Position numbers and translations under genes: made by a program | Shown: positions 52,659 to 61,645 of the stretch, piece after piece | Layout: each line of letters begins with the position of its first letter | Position numbering within the stretch: the first letter of the stretch is position 1 | Source of the DNA: SYLG01 sp965226945 | GTDB taxonomy: Bacteria; Planctomycetota; Planctomycetia; Gemmatales; Gemmataceae | DNA: 64,000 nucleotides | Assembly: GCA_965226945.1 (NCBI GenBank) | Contig: OZ245717.1 | Coordinates: forward strand, 7,936,001 to 8,000,000 | Reading direction: 5' to 3' | Notes under the pieces: generated by a model | Told to the model about the DNA's origin: nothing | The model's database searches: none | The model's input: only the letters and a program-made list of their open reading frames with translations

Positions 52659-53552
52659 TCAGGTGGTTCGCAGGGGATTGGGCAAGGGTGGCCGGTTGCC
52701 CGGGGGAATGGAATTCGGCAGTGTATTGGGCGCGCCTGAGGGATTGGACGACGGCGTCGGCGGGGGAAGTTCTGGTTTTTCTTTCTGCGGCTTCAGATAG
52801 TCCCATTCATCTCGTGGCTGGGGGCGTGCCCCCGGCACTCCGGATCCACGACCGTCGAGCGCCGGCGGCATGCCGCCGGCCCCGGTGATCGGAATCGGCA
52901 GGACTGTAGGCGACTCTTGCTCGATGACGTCAGCCATCGCATTGAGCATGTTCAAGAGCACATCGCGGGTGGCCTCGTGCGTGCAGGTGTCGAAGTCGTT
53001 GGCGTCGGGAATGACCAGATCCCCCTCCATCTCCCAAACCTTGACCACCGCCTTGCCGGGAATGATGCTCATCCTGTCTCCCACCAGGTCCGGAACGAGG
53101 TTTTCGCAGCCGGGTGGCGGATCGATCATGATGAGTGAGTCGATCATGCGCTGGCGCGTGGCCAGGGCCTTGGCGAGGTGCTTCGTGCCGACCGCGCCGC
53201 AACCATGGGTCACGATCACGATGCGCTGGGCTTGCGATTCGGGAGGGATCTTCTTCATCCAGTCGGCGAGCGTCTGCACATTCCAGGCCCAACCGTAATA
53301 GGTCGAGGGGAAACCGGCCTCGCGGATGTAGTTATGTAAGTCCTGGAAATGGCCGCTGTCGGTTGGGTCGAATCCGTTGAGGAAAACGACATGGACCTTG
53401 GCCCGGGATTGAATGCTTCCCTGACGGTCCGCATCCAGCTGGTTGCGCGACAATTCTTGAGGGAATTTGGCGGGGATCTGACAACCGGGAAGGGCGGCCA
53501 GGCCAAGAGCCCCCAGGGTCGCCCATTTCCTCAATGAAAATCGCCTGCCCAT
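52659..53552 (-). CDS. Lipoprotein with alpha/beta-hydrolase-like core lacking the usual serine
   Basis: Probable membrane-anchored lipoprotein: LAALPGC is a lipobox with Cys24. Residues about 50-210 look like an alpha/beta-hydrolase: VHVVFLNGFDPTDSGHFQDL (an oxyanion-type loop), then IVIVTHGCGAVGTKHLAKAL where an elbow GHSxG is expected. The usual Ser position is Gly117 with Cys118 next to it, so ordinary serine esterase activity seems unlikely. The C-terminal 80 residues are very proline-rich (LPPPTPSSNPSGAPNTLPNS). Such domains in planctomycetes can be non-enzymatic. The family is not otherwise recognised. Confidence 0.7.
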   Translation of the reverse strand: MGRRFSLRKWATLGALGLAALPGCQIPAKFPQELSRNQLDADRQGSIQSRAKVHVVFLNGFDPTDSGHFQDLHNYIREAGFPSTYYGWAWNVQTLADWMKKIPPESQAQRIVIVTHGCGAVGTKHLAKALATRQRMIDSLIMIDPPPGCENLVPDLVGDRMSIIPGKAVVKVWEMEGDLVIPDANDFDTCTHEATRDVLLNMLNAMADVIEQESPTVLPIPITGAGGMPPALDGRGSGVPGARPQPRDEWDYLKPQKEKPELPPPTPSSNPSGAPNTLPNSIPPGNRPPLPNPLRTT

Positions 53553-53650
53553 GGTGAATTTTCCCTCAGAAGGTCCACTTGGTCCCTCTGGGGATTCTCA
53601 TCGGCATTTGACGCTTGTGCGGGTTAGCGAAACCTTACGAGCCTCGCTGA

Positions 53651-54679
53651 TCATTTGACTACTACAGGTTTGTGCTGAAGCGCCGATTGGCATTCGAACT
53701 GGCACAGGGCCAGCGCCTCCTTGGCCAGCGACGCGTCGAGTTCCGGCGGGCAGACCCCCTTGCGCACGCCGTTGACTGCCGCCTGAATCTCAAGGGTGAA
53801 GGCTTCAACCGGCCCCGCGGGCCCCCTGAGTGCGGGCTGAACCGATTTGCCATCCTTGGTGAAAACCGTCAGCGGAATGCCGGCCGAAGAGTAAGCCACG
53901 GTCGCCTTTTCGAACTGCAGGTCAAATCCATGCTGGAAGGGCCGGCCAGGCATGGCGATGGCGCCGGAAACGGCGCTGATGGCGGGTCCATTGTCGCCGT
54001 AGATGTAGTTGGTGCTCACGTATTCGACAATGTCTTGATTATTGGCGATGCCGATCGAACTGAGGCGACCGGGCATTCCCGCAAGCAGGCCCAAAAAATG
54101 GGTGTCGTGAATGTGAAGGTCAATCACGGGCCCGCCGGTTTTTTCGGCGTTGCCGATATCGGCAGACCAGTCGGGCCGAGAGATCAAGCGTTCGAGGCGG
54201 CCAGCGACCAGGCGGCCGTAAGTTCCCTTGCGCACCAATTCGAGGAGAAACGCGAATTCGGCGAAGAAGGGGAGCACATGGGCGACCATGAGCAGCTTGC
54301 CTGACTTTTGGGAGGCTTCGATCATCTTGTCCGCCTCCCTGGGGGAGAGGGCGATCGCTTTTTCCACGAGGACATGTTTGCCCGCCTTGAGAGCGGCGAT
54401 GGCCATGGGGGCATGGCGATCGGTGGGGGTGCAAATGTCGATCAGATCGATTTTGGGATCGGCGAGCATGGCGTCGAAATCGTCATAGGCTGCGACGCCC
54501 TTGAGGTCCATGATTTCACCGGGAGGGCCAAAATTGCCCTGAATTCCGCGCCAGTCGCCAGAAAGCTTCTTGGGATCGCGCGTATGGATCGCGGCGACCT
54601 TGGCCCCCTTGAGGGCGCGCGACGCGAGGAAGTGAATCATGCCCATAAAACCGACGCCAGCCAACCCGATCCGGATCAT
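53651..54679 (-). CDS. Gfo/Idh/MocA-family oxidoreductase
   Basis: NAD(P)-dependent sugar or polyol dehydrogenase family. The 342 residues start with a Rossmann motif, IRIGLAGVGFMGMIHFLASR. They continue with AALKAGKHVLVEKAIALSPR, which contains the family's EKP-like lysine (here VEKAI, so the usual Pro is Ala). GGPVIDLHIHDTHFLGLLAG bears the catalytic-region Asp and His. Length is typical. Planctomycetes have many such genes and the substrate cannot be named. It ends 98 bp from the lipoprotein start. Confidence 0.9.
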   Translation of the reverse strand: MIRIGLAGVGFMGMIHFLASRALKGAKVAAIHTRDPKKLSGDWRGIQGNFGPPGEIMDLKGVAAYDDFDAMLADPKIDLIDICTPTDRHAPMAIAALKAGKHVLVEKAIALSPREADKMIEASQKSGKLLMVAHVLPFFAEFAFLLELVRKGTYGRLVAGRLERLISRPDWSADIGNAEKTGGPVIDLHIHDTHFLGLLAGMPGRLSSIGIANNQDIVEYVSTNYIYGDNGPAISAVSGAIAMPGRPFQHGFDLQFEKATVAYSSAGIPLTVFTKDGKSVQPALRGPAGPVEAFTLEIQAAVNGVRKGVCPPELDASLAKEALALCQFECQSALQHKPVVVK

Positions 54680-55019
54680 TGCGTATTTCCCTAGTTTTCC
54701 AGTGGTTTCAGCGTTTCGCGGCTATTGCAAATCCCACGATTTTGGTCGCTTTTCAAGCATTCTTTGCGCTGTTCCTTGCGCCTTGTTCGCGGGAAATCCT
54801 ACCGGCGAAACAAGCCCGATTGCTCTGGTTTACCGCCCGCAAACCGAACTCCAAGGTGCCTGAGGAGCATATTGAAGGCGCGAGGGCCGAAACTGGTGAT
54901 TTGTAGGAGGCTTGGCGGCGCGACCACTAGGATTCCCAAGGCCAAGAAATCGCTGATAGCTCGCAGCACACCCCGAAACTTGCATTGAGAGGCGCTATGG
55001 CAACTCGCGTCTGCACCGT

Positions 55020-55304
55020 GTGGCGACGCTGTTCGGCGAAAGCCGCTGCCCCCGAAGCAATTCGCTCTTGTCATCGAATCGAACGGGTGTTTTGCTCGTC
55101 CTGGATGAGTCCAAGTTGCTTTCTATTTCACAGAAAGCAGATCCAAATATGTTTCAAAGCGGGGCTCGCGCCTCCTTGGTCCAACGGGTCAACCGCCGCG
55201 CGGTCCAAGAAATCACCGCGGCGCTGGAAGCACCAATGGCAGGGGCTGGGAAAGCCACTTTCGACCTGGCGTCCGTGAAACCACTTATACCCTTCCTCGT
55301 TTGA
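55020..55304 (+). CDS. Possible small unknown protein, GTG start
   Basis: A 94-codon frame starts with GTG at 55020 and contains GVLLVLDESKLLSISQKADP and RRAVQEITAALEAPMAGAGK, with codon use like neighbouring genes in its 3' two thirds. No strong binding site, signal or known domain is present, and frames on the other strand overlap it. It stands in the 918-bp gap upstream of the MBG/DUF4114 gene. Apart from this frame, the gap's left part (54680-55019) shows nothing. Confidence 0.25.
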   Translation: MATLFGESRCPRSNSLLSSNRTGVLLVLDESKLLSISQKADPNMFQSGARASLVQRVNRRAVQEITAALEAPMAGAGKATFDLASVKPLIPFLV

Positions 55305-55374
55305 TTTCTGTCCAGACGAGCCTGCGGATCGGGCCTGAGAACGGTCCATTCTCATTAAGACTCCCTTTCCTAAG

Positions 55375-55430
55375 ATTTGTCTCATTTTGGGAACTGCTGC
55401 CCTGGTTTCTCTCCATTTGTCTCGTTTTGG
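55375..55430 (+). promoter_or_regulatory. Two direct repeats upstream of the sigma-54 promoter
   Basis: ATTTGTCTCATTTTGG (55375-55390) and ATTTGTCTCGTTTTGG (55415-55430) match at 15 of 16 positions and start exactly 40 bp apart, close to four helical turns. They lie about 80-130 bp upstream of the sigma-54 element, the usual place for activator binding. The cognate activator is unknown. Confidence 0.5.
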
Positions 55431-55506
55431 TTGAATCTGGGCAATTCAAGAAGACTAAGTAGAAAAAAACGTCCATTCTGCGGGGCGCGATCGGATCATT
55501 TTCGCT

Positions 55507-55523
55507 TTGGCACGCCCCTTGCA
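55507..55523 (+). promoter_or_regulatory. Sigma-54 (RpoN) promoter
   Basis: TTGGCACG-CCCC-TTGCA is an exact fit to the -24/-12 consensus, with the GG and GC pairs at the required spacing. It is 75 bp upstream of the ATG at 55598, so the following gene should need RpoN and an enhancer-binding activator. Confidence 0.85.
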
Positions 55524-55597
55524 TTACGACACCGCAACGCCAGTCCAGTTACGAGCTAGGCAACGAATCGGGTTGTCCAACGCACAAGGAGTCAAAC

Positions 55598-58213
55598 ATG
55601 TCTGGAAAATGGAATCCCCTGAATCTCTTGAAGAATGCCGTTAACAAAGGACGCGTGTCGAATTCGGCATCCACTTCGAAGGTTCGGTTGTCGCTGGATT
55701 CCCTCGAATCCCGCTTGGTTCCCACCACGATTGTCCGGACTTCGGCTCCCGTGTTTTACAACGACCTGACTCCACCGGCCCACGCGACCGCACTGACGAG
55801 CAACTACGTTTCCTACCAGATCACCAATAACGACGGCGTCGACTACGGCGACATCTGGGTTTCGGTTGGAGATTTTAAGGCCGCTAGCGGCGCCGTCGCA
55901 GTGAACGCAGGAACGAATGCTCCGACCCAAATCGACCTGGGATCGCTGGCCAAAGGTCAAACGAAAACGGCTTTCTTCTACCTAAGTTCCACTGACGACG
56001 ACATCACGGCGACTCAGACCCACACGGTCTCCGTATTCAACGGAACTCCGGCTTCAGGTTCCAAAATCGCCAATCAGAACTTCTCGTTTGCCCAGACCCC
56101 CAACGGCAACGGTACCGACGACGCCGTTCAAAACACCATCCAGGCCAACGCCAACAAGGTCAACTCGATTTCCCTGAGCAATCCAAGCGTGACCGTTGGA
56201 TCCACCTTCACGGTGACCGTTAAAGGGGAAACAGGAACGATTGGAGCCGGAAAGGTTCTGGCGTTCACTCCGGCATCCTATTCCAACTGGCGCGCCGACC
56301 TCTATCAGTTGACCAACACCTCGATCGTTTTTTCTGGGGGCAACACCGGGACGTTTAACAATGTCCTGTCGATCCCTTCGGCCTCCTTGAGCTCCACCGC
56401 CAATACCAGCTACACCGCTACCTATACCTTCAAAGCCATGGGGGCGACGAGCGGCGTCACCTTCAGTCCCATCGCCTACATCAGCAGCGGGCAAAACGTC
56501 AAGCACACCAAGCTGGGATCGGAAAAAACCGCCCCCGCCGTCAAGGATGTGCCCGTCTTGGTAAGCGCGGCAAAAACCACCTTCACTTACGGCAGCCAGG
56601 GAAATTATCAGGTTCAGATCGCCACCAGTTCCTTGCCGGTTACTTACACCATCTCCACGGGAAAGCTTCCCGCAGGAGTTACGCTGAATCCCTCCACCGG
56701 CTTGCTTTCCGGCACCCCCGCCGCGGGAACTCTGGGCACCTGGAATTTCCAAATTCTGGCATCCAACTCCTCCGGTTCGGCCACGCAAAACTTCAGCTTG
56801 ACCGTGGTGAAGGCAAATTTGGTGATCACGGCCTCGGATCAGTCCAAGGTCTACGGCGCTAACTTCACCTTCGCCGGCATGGAGTTCACCACGACCGGCC
56901 TGGCAGCCGGCGACACCATCAAGTCGGTAAGCATCAGCAGTTCCGGTTCCCGCACGGTGAGCCCTGTCGGCTCCTACGGCATCAACATCTCCACAGCCGT
57001 GGTCTCCCACCTGGATCATTACAACATCACCTATGTCAAAGGCTCGATGGTGGTGACCAAGTCCAACCTGACCATTACCGCCAACAACGTCAGCAAGGTT
57101 TACGGCTCGTCCGTCACCCTGGCGAGCAACGGCTACACCGCGGTTGGGCTGCTCAACGGGGATAAGATCAACTCCTTGAAGCTGGCAAATAGCGGCACGG
57201 CAAAGACGGCCAACGTGGGCGACTATCCGATCGTGGCTTCCAGCGCTCAAGGAAGCGGCCTGGGCAACTACAACATCATCTATGTCGATGGAAACCTCAA
57301 AGTCACCCCGGCAGCCCTGACCATTACGGCCAACAGCCGGGTCAAAACTCAAGGGTCGGAAGTCGTCTTCCTTGGCACGGAATTCCAGGCGAGCGGCCTC
57401 AAGAACTCCGATACGGTCACATCGGTGAACCTGAAGAGTGATGGAGCGGCCGAAGCCGCCGCCCTGGGCGACTACGCGATCGTCCCCGCCGCCGCCATCG
57501 GCACCGGGCTTGCCAACTACACCGTGACCTACGCCAACGGCAACCTGAAGGTCGTGGCGGGCGATAACAGCCCGAAATCCGGAGCCTTCACCACCAACGG
57601 CAGCGGCAAGATTCAGATCGACTTCCGCTACGATGGCGGCGGCTATGTCGGCCAGATGGGGGTCTACAACACCGCGGGCATGTCCGCCTACACTCCCGGA
57701 ACCGACGCCTACATCAAGGAAGTGGCTCGTAGGGTTCTCAGCAACTCGGGTGAAGGCTACCTGGTCATCAACGACTTCACCGATGCCGCCAAAAACTCCC
57801 AGAAGCTTTCCTTCGACGGAGCCTTCAACAGCGGGACCTATCGGGGAATCCAGGATTTCCAGATGGACAAGAAATCCGAATTCGCCTTCGTCCTCATCCC
57901 CAACGGCACCTTCTCGGAAGTGTACGCCAGCCCGGCGCTCGGCGGAGCGAAGCGGGCATTGTTCTCCTACACTCCGGCCAACCCCGCCGCGAATGTCCAG
58001 TTCTCCGACATCACCGGTAACGGCACGGTGTTCGGTTTTGAAGATCAACGACTGGACGGTCCGATCGAAGGCACGCCCCTAAGCGATCGCGATTACAACG
58101 ACATCGTCTTCAAACTCATCGGAGCCAACGGATTCGCAACTTCCTTTGACTCGGTGGTCAACCCCGGTCGCAACATGAAAAACGACCCCGCCTATCCTCA
58201 GGTCATCAACTAA
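55598..58213 (+). CDS. Exported protein with LESRLVP motif, MBG repeats and DUF4114 domain
   Basis: An 871-residue surface or extracellular protein. LESRLVP (residues 36-42) parallels the motif of the giant protein at 43905. Then come a beta domain with CARDB-like text (TSNYVSYQITNNDGVDYGDI) and a putative-Ig domain (about 320-405, LPAGVTLNPSTGLLSGTPAA). Three MBG-type repeats (about 408-655) follow, each starting LxITAxxxxKxYG-like (LTITANNVSKVYGSSVTLAS). The C-terminal domain matches DUF4114, with VFGFEDQRLDGPIEGTPLSD and RDYNDIVFKL. Such domains occur in adhesins and biofilm proteins. AAGGAG precedes the ATG. Expression should depend on the sigma-54 element upstream. Confidence 0.87.
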   Translation: MSGKWNPLNLLKNAVNKGRVSNSASTSKVRLSLDSLESRLVPTTIVRTSAPVFYNDLTPPAHATALTSNYVSYQITNNDGVDYGDIWVSVGDFKAASGAVAVNAGTNAPTQIDLGSLAKGQTKTAFFYLSSTDDDITATQTHTVSVFNGTPASGSKIANQNFSFAQTPNGNGTDDAVQNTIQANANKVNSISLSNPSVTVGSTFTVTVKGETGTIGAGKVLAFTPASYSNWRADLYQLTNTSIVFSGGNTGTFNNVLSIPSASLSSTANTSYTATYTFKAMGATSGVTFSPIAYISSGQNVKHTKLGSEKTAPAVKDVPVLVSAAKTTFTYGSQGNYQVQIATSSLPVTYTISTGKLPAGVTLNPSTGLLSGTPAAGTLGTWNFQILASNSSGSATQNFSLTVVKANLVITASDQSKVYGANFTFAGMEFTTTGLAAGDTIKSVSISSSGSRTVSPVGSYGINISTAVVSHLDHYNITYVKGSMVVTKSNLTITANNVSKVYGSSVTLASNGYTAVGLLNGDKINSLKLANSGTAKTANVGDYPIVASSAQGSGLGNYNIIYVDGNLKVTPAALTITANSRVKTQGSEVVFLGTEFQASGLKNSDTVTSVNLKSDGAAEAAALGDYAIVPAAAIGTGLANYTVTYANGNLKVVAGDNSPKSGAFTTNGSGKIQIDFRYDGGGYVGQMGVYNTAGMSAYTPGTDAYIKEVARRVLSNSGEGYLVINDFTDAAKNSQKLSFDGAFNSGTYRGIQDFQMDKKSEFAFVLIPNGTFSEVYASPALGGAKRALFSYTPANPAANVQFSDITGNGTVFGFEDQRLDGPIEGTPLSDRDYNDIVFKLIGANGFATSFDSVVNPGRNMKNDPAYPQVIN

Positions 58214-58245
58214 CTCCAAAGAACAGGGCTCTTACGACATTCATT

Positions 58246-58286
58246 CCAGGGTCTCAGGTAAATGCCTGAGACCCTGGTTCATTTTC
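58246..58286 (+). terminator. Terminator of the MBG/DUF4114 gene
   Basis: A perfect 13-bp stem (58246-58258 with 58265-58277), a 6-nt loop and a T-rich tail TTCATTTT lie 33 bp past the stop codon. Confidence 0.85.
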
Positions 58287-58309
58287 ACGTTCATGTTGAG
58301 GATCAATTC

Positions 58310-60297
58310 TTAACCCAACTTCCGCAGTTACGGCAAAATCGGAGCGATTTTCGGGTGTTTTTTCGTCGCAAGTCCTTATCCGATGGGCCGAGCGTGGTTG
58401 AAATGGCGATGTAGTGCCAACCTTACGCCTTGTGTTTTCTCCGATGTCGCTCATCATGGGGCTCGGAGGCTCGGATGTATCTTCGCCATTCGACGATCAC
58501 CAAAAACGGCAAGACGCGCACCTACTGGCGTTTGGTGCGCTCGGTCCGTTTCGGCAAGAAGGTCCGGCAAGAGACTGTCGCTCAGCTCGGCGAGCTCGAC
58601 GCCAAGGGTCGCATCGCCGCGCGTCATCTTGCCGAATCCCTCGTCGGCCTCGAGCGGAAGCCGGGCCTCTTCGACGAGAATCTTCCCGATGAGCCGGTTA
58701 CTGTCGTCCCAGGGAAGCTGCGGCTGGAGCGCGGCAGGCAGTTCGGCAACGTCTGGCTTGCCTGGAAGCTTTGGAACGCCCTTGAGCTTGACGCATTGAT
58801 GGAGAAGCTGATTCCCCGAGGTCATGAAGACATTCCCTGGGGCGTGATGGCGACCGTTTTGGTGATCGCGCGGCTCTGTGAACCGTCGAGCGAATTGCAC
58901 ATCGCCGAGGACTGGTTCCGCCGCACGGCGCTAGGCGACTTGCTGGGCCTGTCGGAGGCCAAGGTCAACGACGATCGCCTCTATCGCGCGCTGGATCACC
59001 TCTTGCCCCATAAGGACGCGCTCGAGGTTCACCTCAAGGAACGCTTAGGAACCTTGTTCCAACTCGAATATGACCTTTTGCTCTACGACGTCACGAGCAC
59101 CTACTTCGAAGGGCAGGCCAACGGCAATACTCTGGCCGCGCGGGGATACTCGCGCGACCATCGGTCGGACTGTAAACAGGTCTGCATTGGTCTCGTCGTA
59201 AGCCGCGATGGTTTTCCGCTGGGCTACGAGGTGTTCGCCGGCAATCGGCGCGACTCGACGACCTTGCGCGAGATCGTCCAGCGGATGGAAGCGCGTTACG
59301 GCCGGGAGGGCCGGATCTGGGCCGTTGACCGCGGAATGATCGACAAGGCCAATCTCAAATGGCTGAAGGAACGAGGCTCGCGTTACATCGTGGGTACGCC
59401 CAAGGGCGAGCTCAAGCGGTTCGAGCAAGAATTGCTCAAGGGAAGCTGGCACGAGATCCGCGAAGGCCTCGAGGTTCGTTGCGTTCACGACGGCGCTGAC
59501 TCGGAAACGTTCATCCTCTGTCGTAGCGCCGACCGCGCAGCCAAGGAAACAGCGATGCGAGAGCGGTTCGAGCAACGCATCGAGCAAGGGCTGCAGGCTA
59601 TCGTTCGCGGCTGTGAAAAACAACGTTGCGACCTCGGCGTGATCGAACGTCGCATTGGCCGACTCCTGGGCAAGAACAGCCGCGCCGCCCGTCTGTTCTC
59701 GGTTCAAGTTGGCCGCGATAAATCCGGACGCACCGCGGTGACCTGGTCGCGCAAGTCGGCCGCGCTGGAATCGGCGAAGCGGCGCGAAGGATGCTATCTG
59801 CTGCGAAGCAACGTCGCGGATTGGAAGGCCGAAGACCTCTGGAAAGCCTACATGCAGCTAACTGAAGCCGAGGCCGCGTTCCGGATCCAGAAGGACGAAC
59901 TGCGGCTTCGGCCGGTGTGGCACCAGACGGCAGAGCGAGTGCAGGCGCACATCCTGGTATGCTTCCTCGCCTATGTCCTGCGCAAGACGCTGGAAGCGTG
60001 GTCGCAACGCGCCGGCCTGGGCCGAAGTATTCCGACGCTCATGGAAGAATTCACGCGAATCCAGAGCACCGATGTGATCCTCCCAACCACCAGCGGCCAG
60101 GCGGTGCGCCTCCGTTGCGTCGTGCGTCCCGATAAAGCCCAATCGATCCTGCTCCAGCGTCTGGGACTGACCCTGCCAGAACGGCTTCGCATCCCGAAAG
60201 GCGTCGCCTAAATGTAGTGCCAACTTTCGACCCCCGAATTCAAGAAACCCCGGGGTTTTCGCTATTCTTCGGTCGCTAACTGCGGAAGTCGGGTTAA
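58310..60297 (+). mobile_element. IS1634-type insertion sequence
   Basis: Inverted ends TTAACCCAACTTCCGCAGTT (58310-58329) and its complement with one difference (60278-60297) bound about 1.99 kb with a single intact transposase gene. A hairpin AAAATCG/CGATTTT at 58335-58351 just inside the left end may block inward transcription. ATGTAGTGCCAAC occurs on both sides of the gene (58412 and 60212). No clear target duplication is seen. It inserted downstream of the terminator at 58246, so it breaks no visible gene. Confidence 0.82.
58475..60211 (+). CDS. IS1634-family transposase, intact
   Basis: DDE transposase of 578 residues from the ATG at 58475 (GGAGG upstream). The start MYLRHSTITKNGKTRTYWRL is typical of IS1634 enzymes. 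The core includes YDVTSTYFEGQANGNTLAAR (first Asp in LYDVTSTYFEG), IWAVDRGMIDKANLKWLKER (second Asp) and YMQLTEAEAAFRIQKDELRL (Glu), as in the IS4/IS1634 superfamily. No stops or frameshifts occur, so it may still be active. Its composition is slightly more GC-rich than the adjacent gene at 60539. Confidence 0.92.
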   Translation: MYLRHSTITKNGKTRTYWRLVRSVRFGKKVRQETVAQLGELDAKGRIAARHLAESLVGLERKPGLFDENLPDEPVTVVPGKLRLERGRQFGNVWLAWKLWNALELDALMEKLIPRGHEDIPWGVMATVLVIARLCEPSSELHIAEDWFRRTALGDLLGLSEAKVNDDRLYRALDHLLPHKDALEVHLKERLGTLFQLEYDLLLYDVTSTYFEGQANGNTLAARGYSRDHRSDCKQVCIGLVVSRDGFPLGYEVFAGNRRDSTTLREIVQRMEARYGREGRIWAVDRGMIDKANLKWLKERGSRYIVGTPKGELKRFEQELLKGSWHEIREGLEVRCVHDGADSETFILCRSADRAAKETAMRERFEQRIEQGLQAIVRGCEKQRCDLGVIERRIGRLLGKNSRAARLFSVQVGRDKSGRTAVTWSRKSAALESAKRREGCYLLRSNVADWKAEDLWKAYMQLTEAEAAFRIQKDELRLRPVWHQTAERVQAHILVCFLAYVLRKTLEAWSQRAGLGRSIPTLMEEFTRIQSTDVILPTTSGQAVRLRCVVRPDKAQSILLQRLGLTLPERLRIPKGVA

Positions 60298-60538
60298 GGA
60301 TATCGTTTATCAAGTCTCATATTTCACAGATTCCAGCAAACCGGACCGTGTACGATGAGGCCGATGGCAGGCTTCGTATTCCGCATTGGAATCCTTCCGT
60401 TTCGCGCATCCCAGATATCATCCCTATTAGACCGAACTTGATGAAGCGAGTAAGCTCTTCTAGGTTGAAAACGCGGCACTTCCGTTTTTTCCTGGAATTT
60501 ATCCAGCGTCGCAGTCTGGTCGTTTTAAGGCACAAAAA

Positions 60539-61612
60539 ATGATTTGCTCTCTCCTTTTGCTGACGGTCGTGGTGGGGCAAGGCGACCAGATCAAAGATCT
60601 GCCCTCGACGCCCGATGAATTGATTGCCAGGCAGAAAGCGGCTTTTGAACGAATTCGGACATTTTCTGGCACTATGTCGATGGTACTTAAAAGCGTCAAT
60701 GAACCGCCCATAGGCAGTCTCGATCAGAGTTTCTCGGGGGAATACTGGGTCGCCCCTGGAAAAAAAAGGACGACGACCAAGAACGCGGGCCAGCTCCATG
60801 ATAGCGTGATCAAAGAGGGCAAAGAAGACACGGTTTCCTCCGCCCTGAAGGGCGATCAAAAGCGCCCGGCCGGAGCCACCCGTCGGGCCAAGAGCAATGA
60901 TTATGGCACCCGCGGAGACCCCTATCGCCAAGGCCTCCTGGTTCTAACTCCACCAATGGACATTCGGCCGCTAACAATCAAGGAACTCGTCGAAAGAGCC
61001 ACGATCGGCCAAACGATATCGCGGAAGACTGTTGATGGAAGAATGCTCGTCGCCATGACCTTGAAATTTCCGCCGAAAGCGGAGGACGATTCCGCCAAAA
61101 GCAATGCCCACGGGTTCACGATGGAGATTTACTTCGATCCTTCCGTCAACTACCTGGTCAGAAAAGCAACCTACGCGCAAAAAAATCAGGCGCCCTGGGT
61201 TGTGTACGAGGTTCAAGAGTTCAAGGAACTCAAGCCGGGTATTTTTTTCCCGGTCAGGGCGATTGCAACTCACTTCGATCATGGCACGGAAATCGATCAT
61301 TTTGAATGTTCCATGACAAACATTCAAATTAATGAACCAATTCCTGACGAGATTTTTGAACTAACCTACCCTGAAGGCGAAACCATGCTCGATAGTCTGA
61401 CCGGCACGAGCTATAAGATCAATGCGTTTGGCGATCCCATCACGGAACCGGTGGCCCATGCCGCTAACCCGCCTGCAATGAAGACACTAACCCTGGGCGA
61501 GAAAACCGACTCCTCGACCATGGAGGAACCGACCTCATGGTACTTTTACATCCTGCCACTGTCACTTTTGATCCTGGGCCTTGCCTTTGCCCTTCACTAT
61601 TTCAGAAAGTGA
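60539..61612 (+). CDS. LolA/LppX-like exported protein with C-terminal membrane anchor
   Basis: Unknown role. The 357 residues begin with a short hydrophobic signal (MICSLLLLTVVVGQG). Text resembling outer-membrane lipoprotein-sorting folds follows: LIARQKAAFERIRTFSGTMS, YWVAPGKKRTTTK, YFDPSVNYLVRKATYAQKN, and VVYEVQEFKELKPGIFFPVR. It ends with a membrane helix WYFYILPLSLLILGLAFALH. Planctomycetes carry many such proteins next to prepilin-like genes. Here the DUF1559 gene follows by 33 bp, so they probably form one transcription unit. The start is the ATG at 60539 with AAGG upstream. The IS1634-type element ends 241 bp before it and may have displaced its original promoter. Confidence 0.7.
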   Translation: MICSLLLLTVVVGQGDQIKDLPSTPDELIARQKAAFERIRTFSGTMSMVLKSVNEPPIGSLDQSFSGEYWVAPGKKRTTTKNAGQLHDSVIKEGKEDTVSSALKGDQKRPAGATRRAKSNDYGTRGDPYRQGLLVLTPPMDIRPLTIKELVERATIGQTISRKTVDGRMLVAMTLKFPPKAEDDSAKSNAHGFTMEIYFDPSVNYLVRKATYAQKNQAPWVVYEVQEFKELKPGIFFPVRAIATHFDHGTEIDHFECSMTNIQINEPIPDEIFELTYPEGETMLDSLTGTSYKINAFGDPITEPVAHAANPPAMKTLTLGEKTDSSTMEEPTSWYFYILPLSLLILGLAFALHYFRK

Positions 61613-61645
61613 AAAATCGGCACTTGATTTTGAAAGGGCAGCAGA

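Noticed and set aside
56054..58048. 664-codon minus-strand frame opposite the MBG/DUF4114 gene
   Set aside because: The plus strand has recognisable MBG and DUF4114 domains, a Shine-Dalgarno and a promoter. The antisense frame has none.
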